DNA from: Chaetoderma sp. LZ-2023a
Lineage: Eukaryota > Mollusca > Caudofoveata > Chaetodermatida > Chaetodermatidae
NCBI GenBank assembly: GCA_034401795.1
Contig: CM067363.1
Span: 29,406,289-29,470,288, forward strand
DNA length: 64,000 bases
Reading direction: 5' to 3'
Shown: positions 10,187 to 21,726 of the stretch, piece by piece
Layout of the letters: each line of letters begins with the position of its first letter
Position numbering within the stretch: position 1 is the stretch's first letter
Notes under the pieces: generated by a model
The model's database searches: none
What the model was told of the DNA's origin: nothing
The model's input: only the letters and a program-made list of their open reading frames with translations
Position numbers and translations under genes: made by a program

Positions 10187-10727
10187 ATAAAATGTCAATC
10201 AGTCAGGATTTTTCACGAAATCTAAGATTTACACCCAAAAATTGCCCAATCAAAATTCTGAATAGACGATCTGGAGTGGGCTACCATAGGGACCTAGCCA
10301 AATTTGGTTGGAATTCAGCAAACGAGTAAGGAGCTGATATATTTGGACAGTTTCTGGTAAATTTCTCATAAAATCTAAGATTTTTACCCCAAAACTTGCC
10401 CAATCAAAGTATCGAATAGATGTTCTGGAGCCTGTTACAATATGGGTTTTTTTCTAGCCAAATTTGGTTGAAAATACATCACGCAGCTAAGGATCTGATG
10501 CATGTTGACAATTTCCAGTAAAGTTTTGCATAAAATCTAAGATTTTTACCCAAAAATTTGACCAATCAAAATTCTGAATAGAAGTCTTGGAGCCATCGAA
10601 TCCTTCCAGCCAAGTTTGGTTGAAATCGGTCAATGCGAAAAGGAGGCGATGCAATATGACGGAAGGATGGATGGCCGCCATGGCATAAGCTCACTTGGCC
10701 CTTTGGCCCAGATGAGTTAATAAAACC
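10187..10727 (+). repeat. Tandem units ending in the GGCATAAGCTCACTTGGCC repeat tail
   Basis: Three units of about 150 bp each carry AAATCTAAGATTTTTACCC, GCCCAATCAAA and CCAAATTTGGTTG (near 10220, 10370 and 10540). The last runs into a tail with GGATGGATGGCCGCCATGGC, ATAAGCTCACTTGGCCC and GATGAGTTAAT. The same tail closes the larger repeat ending at 52315. Confidence 0.7.
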
Positions 10728-10832
10728 ATAACTGCTGGTAAAATAACAGAATTAAATCAGAATAATTTGAAAAAAAGAAGATAAATACCATTTATGCAAC
10801 TAATCGTAGCATCCAACCTGCCCAAGCGGGAA

Positions 10833-11213
10833 CAATGGTCCTTTCAAGTTTATCCTTCTATCATATGACATAATCAACTATACGACGTGTAAGATGACAT
10901 CATGATCAATGACATTATGAATGACGTAAATAAGTATGTCCCGAATGCATAATTGAAAACAGACTAAGCATTGTTGTATGAATTATATGTCTTTACTATT
11001 TAATAAGCATGCTGTTGAATATATTAAAACAAATTTGACTATGCCAGCAACATCACTGAGTCAGATTAGTATCAAAATATTCAACAGCTTACCTGTATAG
11101 TTTTCTGGAAATTGATAGGCCATTCGGGGATCAGTCGATCCGAACACGGTCGAAGCATGGGTGGCGCTTAACTAGGGAGGGGCGGAGCAAAGCTAAAACT
11201 AGGAAGGTCCGTT
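10833..11213 (+). repeat. Family C MITE
   Basis: CAATGGTCCTTTCAAGTTTA left end; tandem ATGACATCATGA blocks; TTTAATAAGCATGCTGTTGA; palindromic core; right half with GGGATCAGTCGATCC, GTGGGTGGCGCTTA and the end CTAAAACTAGGAAGGTCC, which is inverted relative to the left end. Confidence 0.82.
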
Positions 11214-11329
11214 AGTGATGATGATGGTGGTCCTTTGCACAGTGATGTATGAAGCGGTATGAAGAGCATTCTCTATAGGCGCCGATGTAGAGCGATTAAC
11301 TCACTACTGCTAATTCACTATTGATCCTT

Positions 11330-11525
11330 TTGAAAACATTATTTCTTTCTGGTGGAAGCAACAAGTTTCGGTCCAAATTATTTCAAAATACACTGCTGGT
11401 TTCCAAGGTCGCAATATAATGCCTACTGAATATTTTGAAATTTGTGTGACTGAATGTCTCTGGAAACAGCGGCTTTCAGTCAAATTGTTTTAAAACTAGA
11501 CAGGATTTTACCTGTAGGCAGTAGT
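11330..11525. repeat. Degenerate palindromic repeat with C/D-type arms
   Basis: CTGAATATTTTGAAATTTGT and TTTCAGTCAAATTGTTTTAAAA flank a short loop, preceded by a second half-core with AATTATTTCAAAATA. Too decayed to assign to a family. Confidence 0.45.
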
Positions 11526-11780
11526 AGCCAATCAGCTTAATGCGAATATAACTGAGGTTATATGATCGGCTAGAGCGGGTATTATTTATTCGCTCGGCGT
11601 CCACCAGAGTGCATAGGACCAGCTGCGTCACTAATTGGTTCCCGCCAGAGTGACATAAACGGTATTTAGCTGCTTTTTTCTAATTATTCTGATTTATTTC
11701 TGGTTTTTATTGGGGCTATAGGTTGATTACTATTTAAAGCTGTCATTCAAGAGCTTACTTTAGTTCCCTGATCCTTTCCT

Positions 11781-11989
11781 TTAACCCTTAGCACTCTGGT
11801 GTCAATATTCTGTCTTTTACCCTGTAAATAGGAAAGAAACTGGTGTACGTTTTTCAACAATTTTGGTGGAAGATGTTGCTGTCTACGACAGCACCATCTT
11901 CCACCAAATTTGTTGAAAAATAAACACCAGTTCATCTTTTACTTTAATTTGAAAATTTTAAATTTTGGCATCAGAGTGGTAAGGGTTAA
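11781..11989. repeat. Family B MITE, reference copy
   Basis: 209 bp with TTAA at both ends (11781-11784, 11986-11989). The ends TTAACCCTTAGCACTCTG and GTGGTAAGGGTTAA are inverted, and the inner arms AAGATGTTGCTGTC / CAGCACCATCTTCCACC form a hairpin. TTAA targets with CCC ends are characteristic of piggyBac-type MITEs. Confidence 0.88.
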
Positions 11990-12514
11990 GCCTCTAAAAG
12001 TATGGTACAATTCAGTTTTATGCGAGTCTTTAAATCTGTTTTGTAGATATTCCAAAGATTTATTTATAAGACTCTAATAGAAAGCATCATTATCATCATT
12101 AAATCTATTTGCTCCCGTCCATCAGTATTATAAAATGTTTAAAATTAAGTTATCCGGCCAAACATGGCTAACATACATATAGAAGCCGTTTTTGGCCGGC
12201 TTGGCCAGTAAAGGGTTAAGGAATAATTTTAATGTCTTTAATTCAATGTTGTGATCTTGAATTATATAATCAAATGTGTGCAATATTGTATTGAATAAAC
12301 AATTGCTATGTTATTGAGATTATGCTTTGTTAATTAATAATAAAAAAAAAATTTTAATTCAGAAATTTATATTATCTTTTCACCTGATCGGGGCATGTGG
12401 ATACTTTCTAAATAATCAATTAACAAGAGCTCCGCAAATGGTGTATAATACCCCGCCCAGATGATGAGACTAGGAAAAGGCAATCAGTAAATGCTCTTAA
12501 GTAATGGACCTTTC
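11990..12514. other. Spacer, nothing recognised
   Basis: AT-rich; the sequence GTTTTTGGCCGGCTTGGCCA at about 12187 followed by AAAGGGTTAA is a solitary family A end. Confidence 0.5.
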
Positions 12515-14978
12515 CAATTTATCTTCTTAGGACTTCTTAGGATATTTCTGAGGACTCGGGCTGTGTTCAGCCTCTATGGCCGCATCTTCTTCCATTAAAA
12601 ATGTTCCACATTCCTGACTTCCCGGCATCCGATATTCGGCCGTGAAATCAAATTGTTGCTTGTTGCTCCCAAAATTTATCTACGGCCACTTCAAAGGCGA
12701 AGACAGATTTACAATTTACTATGGCGCCAGGCAAGCTATTCCAAATATCTACGACTGTATTTGTAAAGACATATTTCCTAATGTCCGTTCTAAAATGGTG
12801 CTTGGACAGTCTCAAGCTATGGCGTCTTGTGCCTCTATTCTCTGCCAAGATCAGCAGCCCCTCAGAAGCTTCAAGATCATATATCTCATGCGTGAGTTTA
12901 TAGACCTCAATCATGTCTCCTCTCATCCTTCTGTACCGCATTGTGGGCATTTTCAGTCTCTTCAGCCGATCTATATAGCTCATATTGCTTAATGATGGAA
13001 CTTGTTTGGATGCTCGTCGTAGTACATTTTCTATTAGGGATACATCCTTTTTCAGATGAGGGCTCCACACACATACCGCATACTCTAGGTGAGGTCTCAC
13101 CAGGGCATGGAACAGCTGCTTAAACATTTCCTCATCTAAGTAAGTGAATGTTCTTCTAATTAGCGCCATAATGCTGTTTGCCTTGTTAACTTGGGCTTGA
13201 ATGTGGCTTGAGACGGTTAAGTTCATGTCTACTGTGACCCCAATGTCCTTTTCCAGTTGTGTGTTCTCAAGATTTACTAGTGTCCCATCTTGCTTGTAGA
13301 GGTGATAGCTCTTCTCATCTGGGTGTTTTCCTCCCTTGTTCTCTACCGTCAGTACTTTGCATTTGTTTGGGTGGAATCTCAATAGCCATGTGTTTGACCA
13401 CACCTGAATGGAGTCCAGATCCTCTTGCAACTCAATTTCATCTTCCTTGCATCTGATTTGCTTGTAGAGTTTTGTATCATCTGCGAAGAGATAACAGGTA
13501 GATCTTACAGCCTCAGGATGATCATTAATGTATATCACAAACAGGATAGGCCCTAACACACTGCCTTGTGGGATTCCACTTGTTACTGGGTGGTTTTCTG
13601 AAACATGTCTGTTGACCACGACGCATTGCTTTCTGTTTGAAAGAAAGTCCTGTACCCATACATAGTATTATACGTTCGCTTAGACGATATTTTCTCAGCT
13701 TGCTGATGAGTCGCCTATGTTGGACGGTATCGAATGCTTTCATTAAGTCCATATATATGGCATGTATTTGTCCACCACTTTTGTCCATTCATCCAGTACC
13801 TTTAGTAGTTGCAGTGCTGTTGATCTTCTGTCCATAAAACCAAATTGTCTTTTGCTGAAGAATTTGTTGCTCTTCATATGTTCTATTATTTCTGACCGTA
13901 CTAGCTTTTCCATTAGTTTACACAATACACTTGTCAGGCTTACTGGTCTGTAATTTCCAGGGTCAGATTTGGCCCCGTTTTTGTAAATTGCTGTGATGTT
14001 GGCTGTCTAACACTTGTCTGGTACTATCCCTTTATCCATAGATTTGTTAAATATAATAGTCAAGGGCATGCACACACCCTCTTTTAGTTCTGCTAATGCT
14101 TTGGGATGTACTCCATCTGGACCAGGTGATTTGGTTTTGTCTATTCCCTTTTGTATTTTCAGCACATCATCCTGGGTGAATGTTTTGTCTTGGGATTCAA
14201 ATTCTGGTTTTAGTTTCTGGGATTCTGGCATTGGATCATCTGGTTCGCACATAAAAATGCTAGTGAAAAAGTCTGCCAGTACATTAGCCTTATCTATGTC
14301 TTCACTAGCAGTCTGAGTTATCCCATCTTTCTGAACAACCTTTAGTTCCGAGATGCCACTTTTTACTTTCCTCCGAGTTTACATATTTCCAAAATTTCTT
14401 GAGGTTAGCTTTGGTATTCCTGGCTATCTCCTTTTCATTATCTCACTTAGATTTATGCATTAGCCCTTTAACTTGGTTTCTCACTCAGTATCTCCTCTAT
14501 TCTTCTCTTCATCTCTTGTTTCCAGGAATCTTTGCCAACATCTGTGTTTTTATTTTAGTCCTAATATCTTCATTAACTTGTATATGTCGATATCTGGATG
14601 CTTTACTGTTTCCACCTTTGATCTTTGGGATATGCTTTTCCTTGGCCGTGTTAATCTTTTCAAGGAATGTGTCCAGTACTGTATTTGGATCATCTGCTTC
14701 TAATAATCTCTCCCAATCCAGCACTAGGTCTGCATTCATATCCTCATAATTACCTTTGAAAAAATTCCACCTCTATTATTGCATCTTTGCTGACTGCAGT
14801 TCATAAGTAAAGGTAATTACAAAGTGGTCGCTGGCTCCCAATGGACTTTGGTATTCAATTTCTTCTACTAATTCATCACTTGTAAAGATAAGATTCAATA
14901 CGCTTCGTTCATTGTTCCCTCTACACCTCGTGTAATCCTTGACATGCTGGTATAGATAACAATCCCTTATACATTCGA
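12515..14978 (-). mobile_element. Degenerate LINE of the Jockey/CR1 group
   Basis: Read on the minus strand, the 5' part (14978 to about 14760) encodes the end of an apurinic endonuclease (NERSVLNLIFTSDELV, LGASDHFVITF). A spacer at 14509-14739 leads into a reverse transcriptase: SPGPDGVHPKALAEL, NYRPVSLTSV, RQFGF, YMDLMKAFDTVQH, then SGIPQGSVLGPILF and the catalytic YLFADDTK near 13480. The 323-codon open frame 13619-12648 runs on through the thumb (MRYRRMRGDMIEVYKL, VVDIWNSLPGAIV) to a stop. Frameshifts and stops break the frame at about 13525, 13743, 14007 and 14260, so it is dead. The 3' flank carries repeated CTTAGGACTTCTTAGGA. The 5' end is cut at a family C MITE. Confidence 0.9.
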
Positions 14979-15345
14979 TGAATCAATCAATCCTATGATG
15001 TCATAATCAACTACAAACGTGTAGGATGATGTTATAATCAATGATATCATGAATAACGTAGATAAGTTCATTACAAATGCTTAATTGATTACGGACAAAG
15101 CGTTGTTGTACAAATTGTATGTATTTAATACTTAAGACATTCTGTTGAATATTTTGAAACTGATTTGACAAGGTACTTTTGCTGCCATAGGCATCAACAT
15201 CACTCAGTCACATTAGTTTTGAAATATTCAACAGCTTACCCATAGTTTTCTGGAAATTGATAGTCAGGAAGTTCAGGGACGAGCCATCCCAACACAGGTG
15301 AAGTGTAGGTGGGGCATAGCTAAAACTGGTTTCCTTCATTCTGTG
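14979..15345 (+). repeat. Family C MITE
   Basis: ATGATGTCATAATCAACTAC, the GACAAAGCGTTGTTGTACAA block, GTTGAATATTTTGAAACTGA core, and the right half with GTGTAGGTGGGGCATAGCTA. It abuts the truncated LINE. Confidence 0.8.
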
Positions 15346-15735
15346 CTCAACATTTATAACTCAATATCGCGGTTCATCACTACTTGTGTTTGGAGGTCAG
15401 AGATATTGATTTTGAAACCGATCGAACAAAATCAGTGAGTTATCATCTGGAAGCCAATTTACAAGATGGCTGGTAGTCTATAGTTGCAACGTACACGACT
15501 GCCAAAAATGTCCAATACTTGACAGACAGCCCAACTTATTCTAGTTGTGAGTGACACGTAAATGACACCAGCAAGACCCTGATGTCAACTGCAATGATGG
15601 CTACTCGCAGCTCTCCATTTAAGTCCAGGTGACTGTGATTGTCGTGGGAATGTGGACATGTCACTGGAGACTTAGTTTAGTGGGAAGGGCGAGGACTGGT
15701 GGTTGGCTAGCTAGTTGTGTACGTGGCAAGAGTCA
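15346..15735. other. Spacer, nothing recognised
   Basis: Mixed-composition spacer without ORF or repeat that could be assigned. Confidence 0.45.
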
Positions 15736-15736
15736 G

Positions 15737-15977
15737 GTGTTATGAGCAAATGTTTGTTTACTAAACATGCTGTAGCATATTTTGAAACTAATTTGACCGG
15801 CCGGCAGCAACCGCACCCAATCAAATTAATTTCAAGATACTCACCAGCTTACCTGTGTAGTTTCCTGGATGTTGAGATTCAGAGACTGCAATGATCGATT
15901 GATCTCAACACTGTTGAAGTGTGGGTGGAGTTTAGCTACAGAGGGGCGGGACATAGCTAAAACTGGGTTCCTCCATT
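15737..15977 (+). repeat. Family C MITE, 5' truncated
   Basis: Starts at the ACTAAACATGCTGTAGC block, keeps the palindromic core and the right half ending CTAAAACTGGGTTCCTCC. Confidence 0.78.
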
Positions 15978-16032
15978 GTATTATTTACACATCATGACTC
16001 ATCCACTGTTGCTCGTCGACCAGTCACACACT

Positions 16033-16487
16033 TAGGCGTGTGCGATTATTACTTTCAGTGATCACGATCGATTATTTAAGAATAATCGCGATTACTCGAT
16101 TAATCAGATTGGGTAAACAATTACTCAGACATAACAGCAGAAGCATTTCAATGACGAATGCTGCAATGGTGTATAGAAATGTCCATTTGCAGGCCAAGAG
16201 AAGACTACTTTTGAAAATATATCACGAATGCCTGGCTCAAGCATCAAGCCAGTCATTCCGATGATATATTTTTTTTAATAGTCTTCTCTTGGCCTGCAAA
16301 TTGACATGCATTCGTTGAGTAAAATATTAATTTTCATGACCGATCCATTGAAGAGTAATTAAAAGGTAGGTTTTGAAATAGTTTATGTAGTAGAATTATT
16401 TACGATTATTCGATTATTTAATTCTTAATCATATAAATTCGAGATTTAAAGAATAACCATGATTTTCGATTTAATCACGTAAGCCGA
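16033..16487. mobile_element. hAT-type MITE carrying a family A core (copy 1)
   Basis: A 455 bp element flanked by the 8 bp direct repeat CACACACT (16025-16032 and 16488-16495). The ends hold TAGGCGTGTGCGATTATT and inverted GATTAATCACG-type subterminal sequence. The middle (about 16150-16310) is the family A palindromic core (GTCCATTTGCAGGCCAAGAG and its complement). The right terminal bases are eroded. Confidence 0.78.
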
Positions 16488-16559
16488 CACACACTTGATT
16501 CCTGCCGCCACCTGATGAGTCCCCAAAATGTGAAACTGCTCATTGAGTGGATACGTTTT

Positions 16560-16764
16560 TAAACCATTTATTTTTTTCAGAAAATGTCCATTTGCAGACC
16601 AAGAAGACAATTTTTGAAAAGTTACCACTAGAATGACTGGCTCGGTTATCGAGACAGCCATTCCAGTGGTACATTTTCAAAAATAGTCCTCTTGGTCTGC
16701 AAATGGACATTTCTCAATACAACTGCAGAAGCCATTTTTGCCTGATTTGAGTGATAAATAGTTA
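16560..16764. repeat. Family A palindromic MITE
   Basis: Full palindromic core; the left TTAA end is lost, the right end is GTGATAAATAGTTAA. Confidence 0.8.
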
Positions 16765-16789
16765 ATAACATTACCATAATACCAAAATG

Positions 16790-17140
16790 GAGGGATCTGA
16801 TCTGTCACTCAAGAATCTGACGTCATAATTAATATACATCGCTTGTTAACTGGCGTCACAATCAAAATGGATTATGTCTGTCATGAACAAATTGTATGTC
16901 ATTGATGAGTTTACAATTTAATAAACAATATGAATATTTTGAAATTAATCAGTCTATGAGTTGTTGTTGTTGCCGCAGCAAGTCCCCAGTCAAATTACTT
17001 TAGAAATATTCAACAGCTTCCCTGCATAATTATCTCAAAATTTAGATTATGTTAATTCATGTTTCAAAGTTGGAAATCGATTGATAAGCCTGTACAAATT
17101 GGGCAGAACTTAGATAGAAATTGTCGAGTCAGCGTTAGAA
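16790..17140 (+). repeat. Family C MITE, diverged
   Basis: GGAGGGATCTGATCTGTCAC start, AATTTAATAAACAATATGAA, core arms shortened, GGGCAGAACTTAGATAGAAA right half. Confidence 0.7.
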
Positions 17141-17247
17141 GTTTATTCTATGCCCTGCCTATGTCATTACACAGCTATTGAAATGATGATGACATCCAGC
17201 AGTTAACCCTCTCAAACCGACCAGAAAAGCCTTTTGTAATAGTATCC

Positions 17248-17433
17248 TTAACTCGTTAACCCTCGAATTTGCTCAAGAAAATCTGCATTTGCAGACCAAG
17301 AGTCAGAGAAGACTATTTTTGAAAATCTACCAGTGGTAATATTTCAGTAGTAGTCTTGTATTGGTTTGCAAGTTGACATTTCTCAAGACCACTGCAGAAG
17401 CTGGTTTTGGCTGATATGAGTTTTAAAGTGTTA
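17248..17433. repeat. Family A palindromic MITE, core deleted
   Basis: Left end GTTAACCCTCGAATTTGCTC; the central GACTGGCTCG stem is missing; right end TATGAGTTTTAAAG. Confidence 0.72.
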
Positions 17434-17980
17434 CGGAATCTCCATTTGCAAACCAAGAGAAAGCTTTTTTTCAGGAAGCGAGACATACATGTAGGTATTA
17501 CTTTTACGATGGCGACGGCATCAACATTAAAGTTTATTTTAAGTTTGTTCAAATGACAATTTAGTCACTAAAGAGCTATCAACTTTTCCCATAAAACTTC
17601 ACAGATTTAAAACATCAAAGATTCATTCTTATGTAATGATTCCTTCTAGGCTGCGTGAAAAAGAAAGACTGAAGATTAATGTTGACATATTTTTACAATT
17701 TAGTCAGCAAAGACGTATTGAATTTAGAAAATATTTTGATTTGCTCTATAGGCTGCTTAAATGTAGTCAGCATCCTACTAGTGTACTTAATTTTGAAAAT
17801 GTTTACTGTTTTCCGGCTTTGAATATTGCTTATGTTGGATCATTTGCGTTTTGGTCAGACTTGGTGTGCCAGTAGTCATTGTGCTGCAGGTTATTAACAG
17901 GCAGTGGGGCTTTCTGGTTCAGTCTTGCCTGTTAGGTAGTACCATGGCTATTTTGATTCGACAAGTAGATTCATTTCAAA
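17434..17980. other. Unassigned spacer with one open frame
   Basis: A 79-codon + frame at 17636-17875 (starts MIPSRLREKERLKINVD, Lys/Phe rich) has no recognised domain and no splice context; it is probably a chance frame. Confidence 0.35.
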
Positions 17981-17985
17981 ATTAA

Positions 17986-18118
17986 ACTGTATCCGGTGGT
18001 CCATCATATCTTGTAACACGTATCGGTAATAACCTGCAGTACAATGACAACTAGCACGCCGCACAGTCTATATATTACCGATACGTGTTACAAGATCTGA
18101 TGGAACATCGGATACAGT
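17986..18118. repeat. Long-TIR palindromic TTAA element, single copy
   Basis: Arms of about 46 bp (ACTGTATCCGGTGGTCCATC with CTTGTAACACGTATCGGTAA, and their complement) flank a 45 bp loop. TTAA directly abuts both ends (17982-17985 and 18119-18122). It is unrelated to families A-D. Confidence 0.78.
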
Positions 18119-18229
18119 TTAATTATATATAGGTTAGCTATTTGCTATCTTCTGATAATTTTATGGCTTGGACATTATTTTTTCACTGCATATTTAGGGC
18201 AGGCCGGGTTCTGCCGCAACATGGCGAGA

Positions 18230-19320
18230 TATTTGGTATCTTCTATCCTAGTTTAGCTAAACTTATCAGCTTATATTTCAGAATTGGTTAATGCTAATGG
18301 ACACATCTTGGGTACATGGTTGCTTATGTCATGAGGATGCAGCAGTGACAGCGAGGTGACCAGGTCAAAGGTCCATGTCACTCTGACCTTGTTATTTGAT
18401 GACCGCTTTTTTCACGTAAAATTATTCTGTTTAGCAAATCATTGGCACTTATATTTCATAATTACTTAATACTACCAGAACTAATCTTGGACACAGTTCC
18501 CTATGCCATAAGGAAGCTGTGTGCTGATAGTGATATGACTAGGTCAAAACTAATAATAATAATAATACAGCATTTATATAGCGCCATATCTCGATAAACT
18601 CATTTTCATAGGCGCTTGTGAATAGGTGACTAGTTTTTTTGAGATTTTCTATTGATTTGCATGTTCTTATAGCAAGAGGCAGTTTATTCCATAGTTTAGG
18701 GGCAACAACACTGAAAGCTGTATTCCCACAGGAGCGCAAGTTTGATCATGGGACGCAGAGCAATTGGTGGTCTCTAGACCGAAGTATGTGGCCTGGGTCA
18801 TAGGGTGTTAGCATGTCTTGCATGTATTTGGGGGCTCTAATGTGCAGACATTTCCAAGTCAGGAGAAGCTTAAACTCTATTCTCTGCCGGACTGGCAACC
18901 AGTGGAGAATTGATGTTATATGCTCCCCCTTCCTGACTCAAGATCATGATATCCTTGATATTTGACCTCTGTCATGTCTGTATTATTTGACCTCTGTCAT
19001 GTCTGTATTTCCAATGTTCAGTTTGTGTTTGCTTATATTCCTTAATTCTACAGGAAGCAAACTTGGGACACCTGGTTTCATATCCCATCCCGAGGCAGCA
19101 TGATGATAGTGAGGCATTAGGTCAAGGTCATTCTCACATTGCTATTTGACCTGGGCTCTTTCAAAATTAAGTTTTTGCGCTTAGCAAATCATTTACATTT
19201 CAGGATTCATTAATTGTATTGGAACTAAGCTTGGACACCTGGTTATGTATAATGCTAGCAAGAAGCATGATAACATTGAGATCACAAGGTCAAGGTCACT
19301 GTGAGAAACACGAGAGGCTA
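18230..19320 (+). repeat. Tandem repeat of about 200 bp with AGGTCA motifs, interrupted by a LINE end
   Basis: Units share CTTAGCAAATCATT, TTATATTTCAGAATT, AACTAATCTTGGACAC and GAGGTGACCAGGTCAAAGGTC. They are seen near 18230-18380, 18400-18550, 18955-19140 and 19150-19310. The L2-like fragment at 18541-18930 splits the array. Each unit carries AGGTCAAAGGTC or AGGTCAAGGTCA. Confidence 0.72.
18541..18930 (-). mobile_element. L2-like LINE 3' end
   Basis: On the minus strand the frame reads LHWLPVRQRIEFKLLLTWKC, then AFSVVAPKLWNKLPLAIRTC after one damaged codon stretch, which is the known C-terminal tail of L2-clade reverse transcriptase ORFs. It is followed by GGCGCTATATAAATGC and an (ATT)n tail, also an L2 3' signature. 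It is a 5'-truncated dead insertion. Confidence 0.85.
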
Positions 19321-19323
19321 GAC

Positions 19324-19503
19324 ATTTAATTCCGCGGAATTCTTGTAAATTTATCACTGGAATGGCTGGCTTGATGAATAGGCAATCGATGAATAGGCTA
19401 GCCATTCCAGTAGAGCACTTTCAAAAATGTTTTGGGCCTGTAAAATGCTCATTTTCTCAACAACAATTTAAATTTTCTTGACCAATCTTGAGCATTAAAT
19501 GGC
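19324..19503. repeat. Family A palindromic MITE, eroded
   Basis: Core TATCACTGGAATGGCTGGCT with inverted partner GCTAGCCATTCCAGTAGAGC; outer ends poorly kept. Confidence 0.7.
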
Positions 19504-19870
19504 TAAATTATAACAGATGGCCAGTCATTGACAACCTGAGCTGCAATATGGCGAATACATGAGAAATAAACAACAAAAGACAGTTGTGTGTTATAAAATG
19601 GCACATACAATTATACTACTTTAATATTCTATAGGTATTTACAAAGATATGCGGGATGGATGTATGTGCGAAATGGCGGTCACATGACTTAGTCACATGA
19701 CACGTTTCAACCTCTACTAGTAACGTGTATTATTAATAACGGTATATATATAAATGCACTCTTGTACTAGCAGTAGCGATATTGTTCAATACAAAACATG
19801 TATGATTAAGACATTTTGGACAAAACTAAAAATAATACAAAAATTATCAGGTTAATAATCGGGAAGGGTA

Positions 19871-19871
<1 letters not shown>

Positions 19872-19919
<48 letters not shown>
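19872..19919. repeat. (ATT)n microsatellite
   Basis: About 15 ATT units directly before a family A MITE. Confidence 0.9.
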
Positions 19920-19920
<1 letters not shown>

Positions 19921-19922
19921 CC

Positions 19923-20153
19923 TTAACCCTTTAACACTCAAGCCGGCCAAAAACAGCCTCGGAAGTACTCTTGAGAAATGTCCATTTGCAGAACAAGAAG
20001 ACTATTTTTGAAAATTTATCACTAAAATTACTGGCTCGGTAACCGAGCCAGTCATTTAAGTTATAAATTTCCCAAAACTAATTTTTGGGTCTGCAAATGG
20101 ACATTGAGAAATTTCAGATTTTTTTAAACAAATTTGAGAGTTAAAGGGTTTAT
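19923..20153. repeat. Family A palindromic MITE
   Basis: TTAACCCTTTAACACTCAAG start, GAGAGTTAAAGGGTTTA end; core CTGGCTCGGTAACCGAGCCAG. Confidence 0.88.
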
Positions 20154-20374
20154 TAGGCATGAATTCATATATCAAATTTATGAAATGAAAACTGACCAAA
20201 ACAGTATCGGTATATAATAATCAGATATATAGATTAGATATTTTTTTAACAGAGATACATAGAGATCAATTAATGTCTACAAGGGAGATGGCAAATGTTT
20301 CATGCTAGCCATATTACCCTATATATGACTGATCACATGTTTCATACTACCTGTATTTCACCTAACTGAACTCT

Positions 20375-20565
20375 TTAACCCTGGTGTCAAAGCTTTAAAT
20401 TTTCAAATTAAATTAAAAGCTGAATTGGTGTTCATTTTTCAACAAATTTGGTGGGAGATGGTACTGTCGTAGACAGCAACATCTTCCACCAAAATTGTTG
20501 AAAAATGAACACCAGTTTCTTTGATATTGACTCCGTAAAAAATAGAATATTGACATCCGAGTTAA
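20375..20565. repeat. Family B MITE
   Basis: TTAACCCTGGTGTCAAAGC start and GACATCCGAGTTAA end around the GATGGTACTGTCGTAGACAG hairpin. Confidence 0.85.
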
Positions 20566-20909
20566 TATTAAAGCCTAAGCTAATGACAAAAATTATTTTT
20601 GCAGTAACCATGACGAATATCCATTTGTAGACAAACAAATTGTCGAGCCATCTTCCGCTTTTGGCCGATTCATATACCGCATGACTCGACATAAATAGGT
20701 CAAACGACACATTACTCAGATCGTTCTATTATCAGATCGCAAATAGGAGAATAATGACAAATTTATACAATATTCAACATTTCATTCTACGCATAGATCA
20801 TAGAGTACAATTACCACATCAGATAACTTCACAATCCTGCTACTAATAGTTATTTCGAAAGAAAACAGACTAATAGAGGCAGCAATAGCTGTTAGACAAA
20901 GGACGGATC

Positions 20910-21282
20910 GGATCTGTCAATCAAGCATCTGACATCATAATTAAAATATGTCACTTGTAAGCTGCTGTCACAATGAAATGATGTAGCGGTCACGAAAGTT
21001 GCAACCTTTTGACAGCCACAATCGAAAAGTATGTCACTAACCTTGAGCGAATTGTATGTCTTTAGTAGATTTACAATTTAATAAACATTCTGTTAAATCT
21101 TTTGAAACTAAATTGACTGGGTGATGTTAATCCCACAGGCAGCAACAACATCCGGTAAAATTAGTTTCAAAATATTCAACAGCTTACATGTATAGAAACA
21201 TAGTACATATTCAAACATGCAGACAAAGCGGGTGAAGCTTAGCTAGAAATGGGCGGAGCTTAGCTAGAAATGGAATGGATTG
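20910..21282 (+). repeat. Family C MITE
   Basis: GACGGATCGGATCTGTCAAT start, TTTAATAAACATTCTGTTAA, complete core and AGCTAGAAATGGGCGGAGC right half. Confidence 0.8.
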
Positions 21283-21365
21283 TTTTCTTTCAAATTAATC
21301 AACAACTTTCGCAAAGTATTATCTTATAAACTAGGGACATTATCCAGATAACACCTGTTAACTAG

Positions 21366-21606
21366 TTAGCCCTTTAACAGCCAAACTGGCGAAAATGGCT
21401 ACAATAGTGATCTAAAAAATGTCAATTTGCAGAATCAAGACTACTTTTGAAAATATACCACTGGAATGACTGGCTCGTGGCTCGATAACCGAGCCAGTCG
21501 TTCCAGTGGTAAATTTTCAAAAATAATCTTTTAATCTACAAGTTGACATTCCTCAAGACCACTAGTCCACTACAGAGGCTGTTTTGGCAAGCTTGACAAG
21601 AGCTAA
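21366..21606. repeat. Family A palindromic MITE
   Basis: TTAGCCCTTTAACAGCC start; core stem GACTGGCTCGTGGCTCGATA; right end CTTGACAAGAGCTAA. Confidence 0.82.
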
Positions 21607-21609
21607 TTT

Positions 21610-21694
21610 GATACAAAAGGGAGTACGGGGCATCAGTTTTAATTTTGTCTTTTAGTTCGATAGTTTACTAGATCTACTGATCCAACATAGAAAC

Positions 21695-21726
<32 letters not shown>

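Noticed and set aside
12642..13953. Several + strand frames of 60-116 codons
   Set aside because: Antisense shadows of the minus-strand LINE reverse transcriptase.
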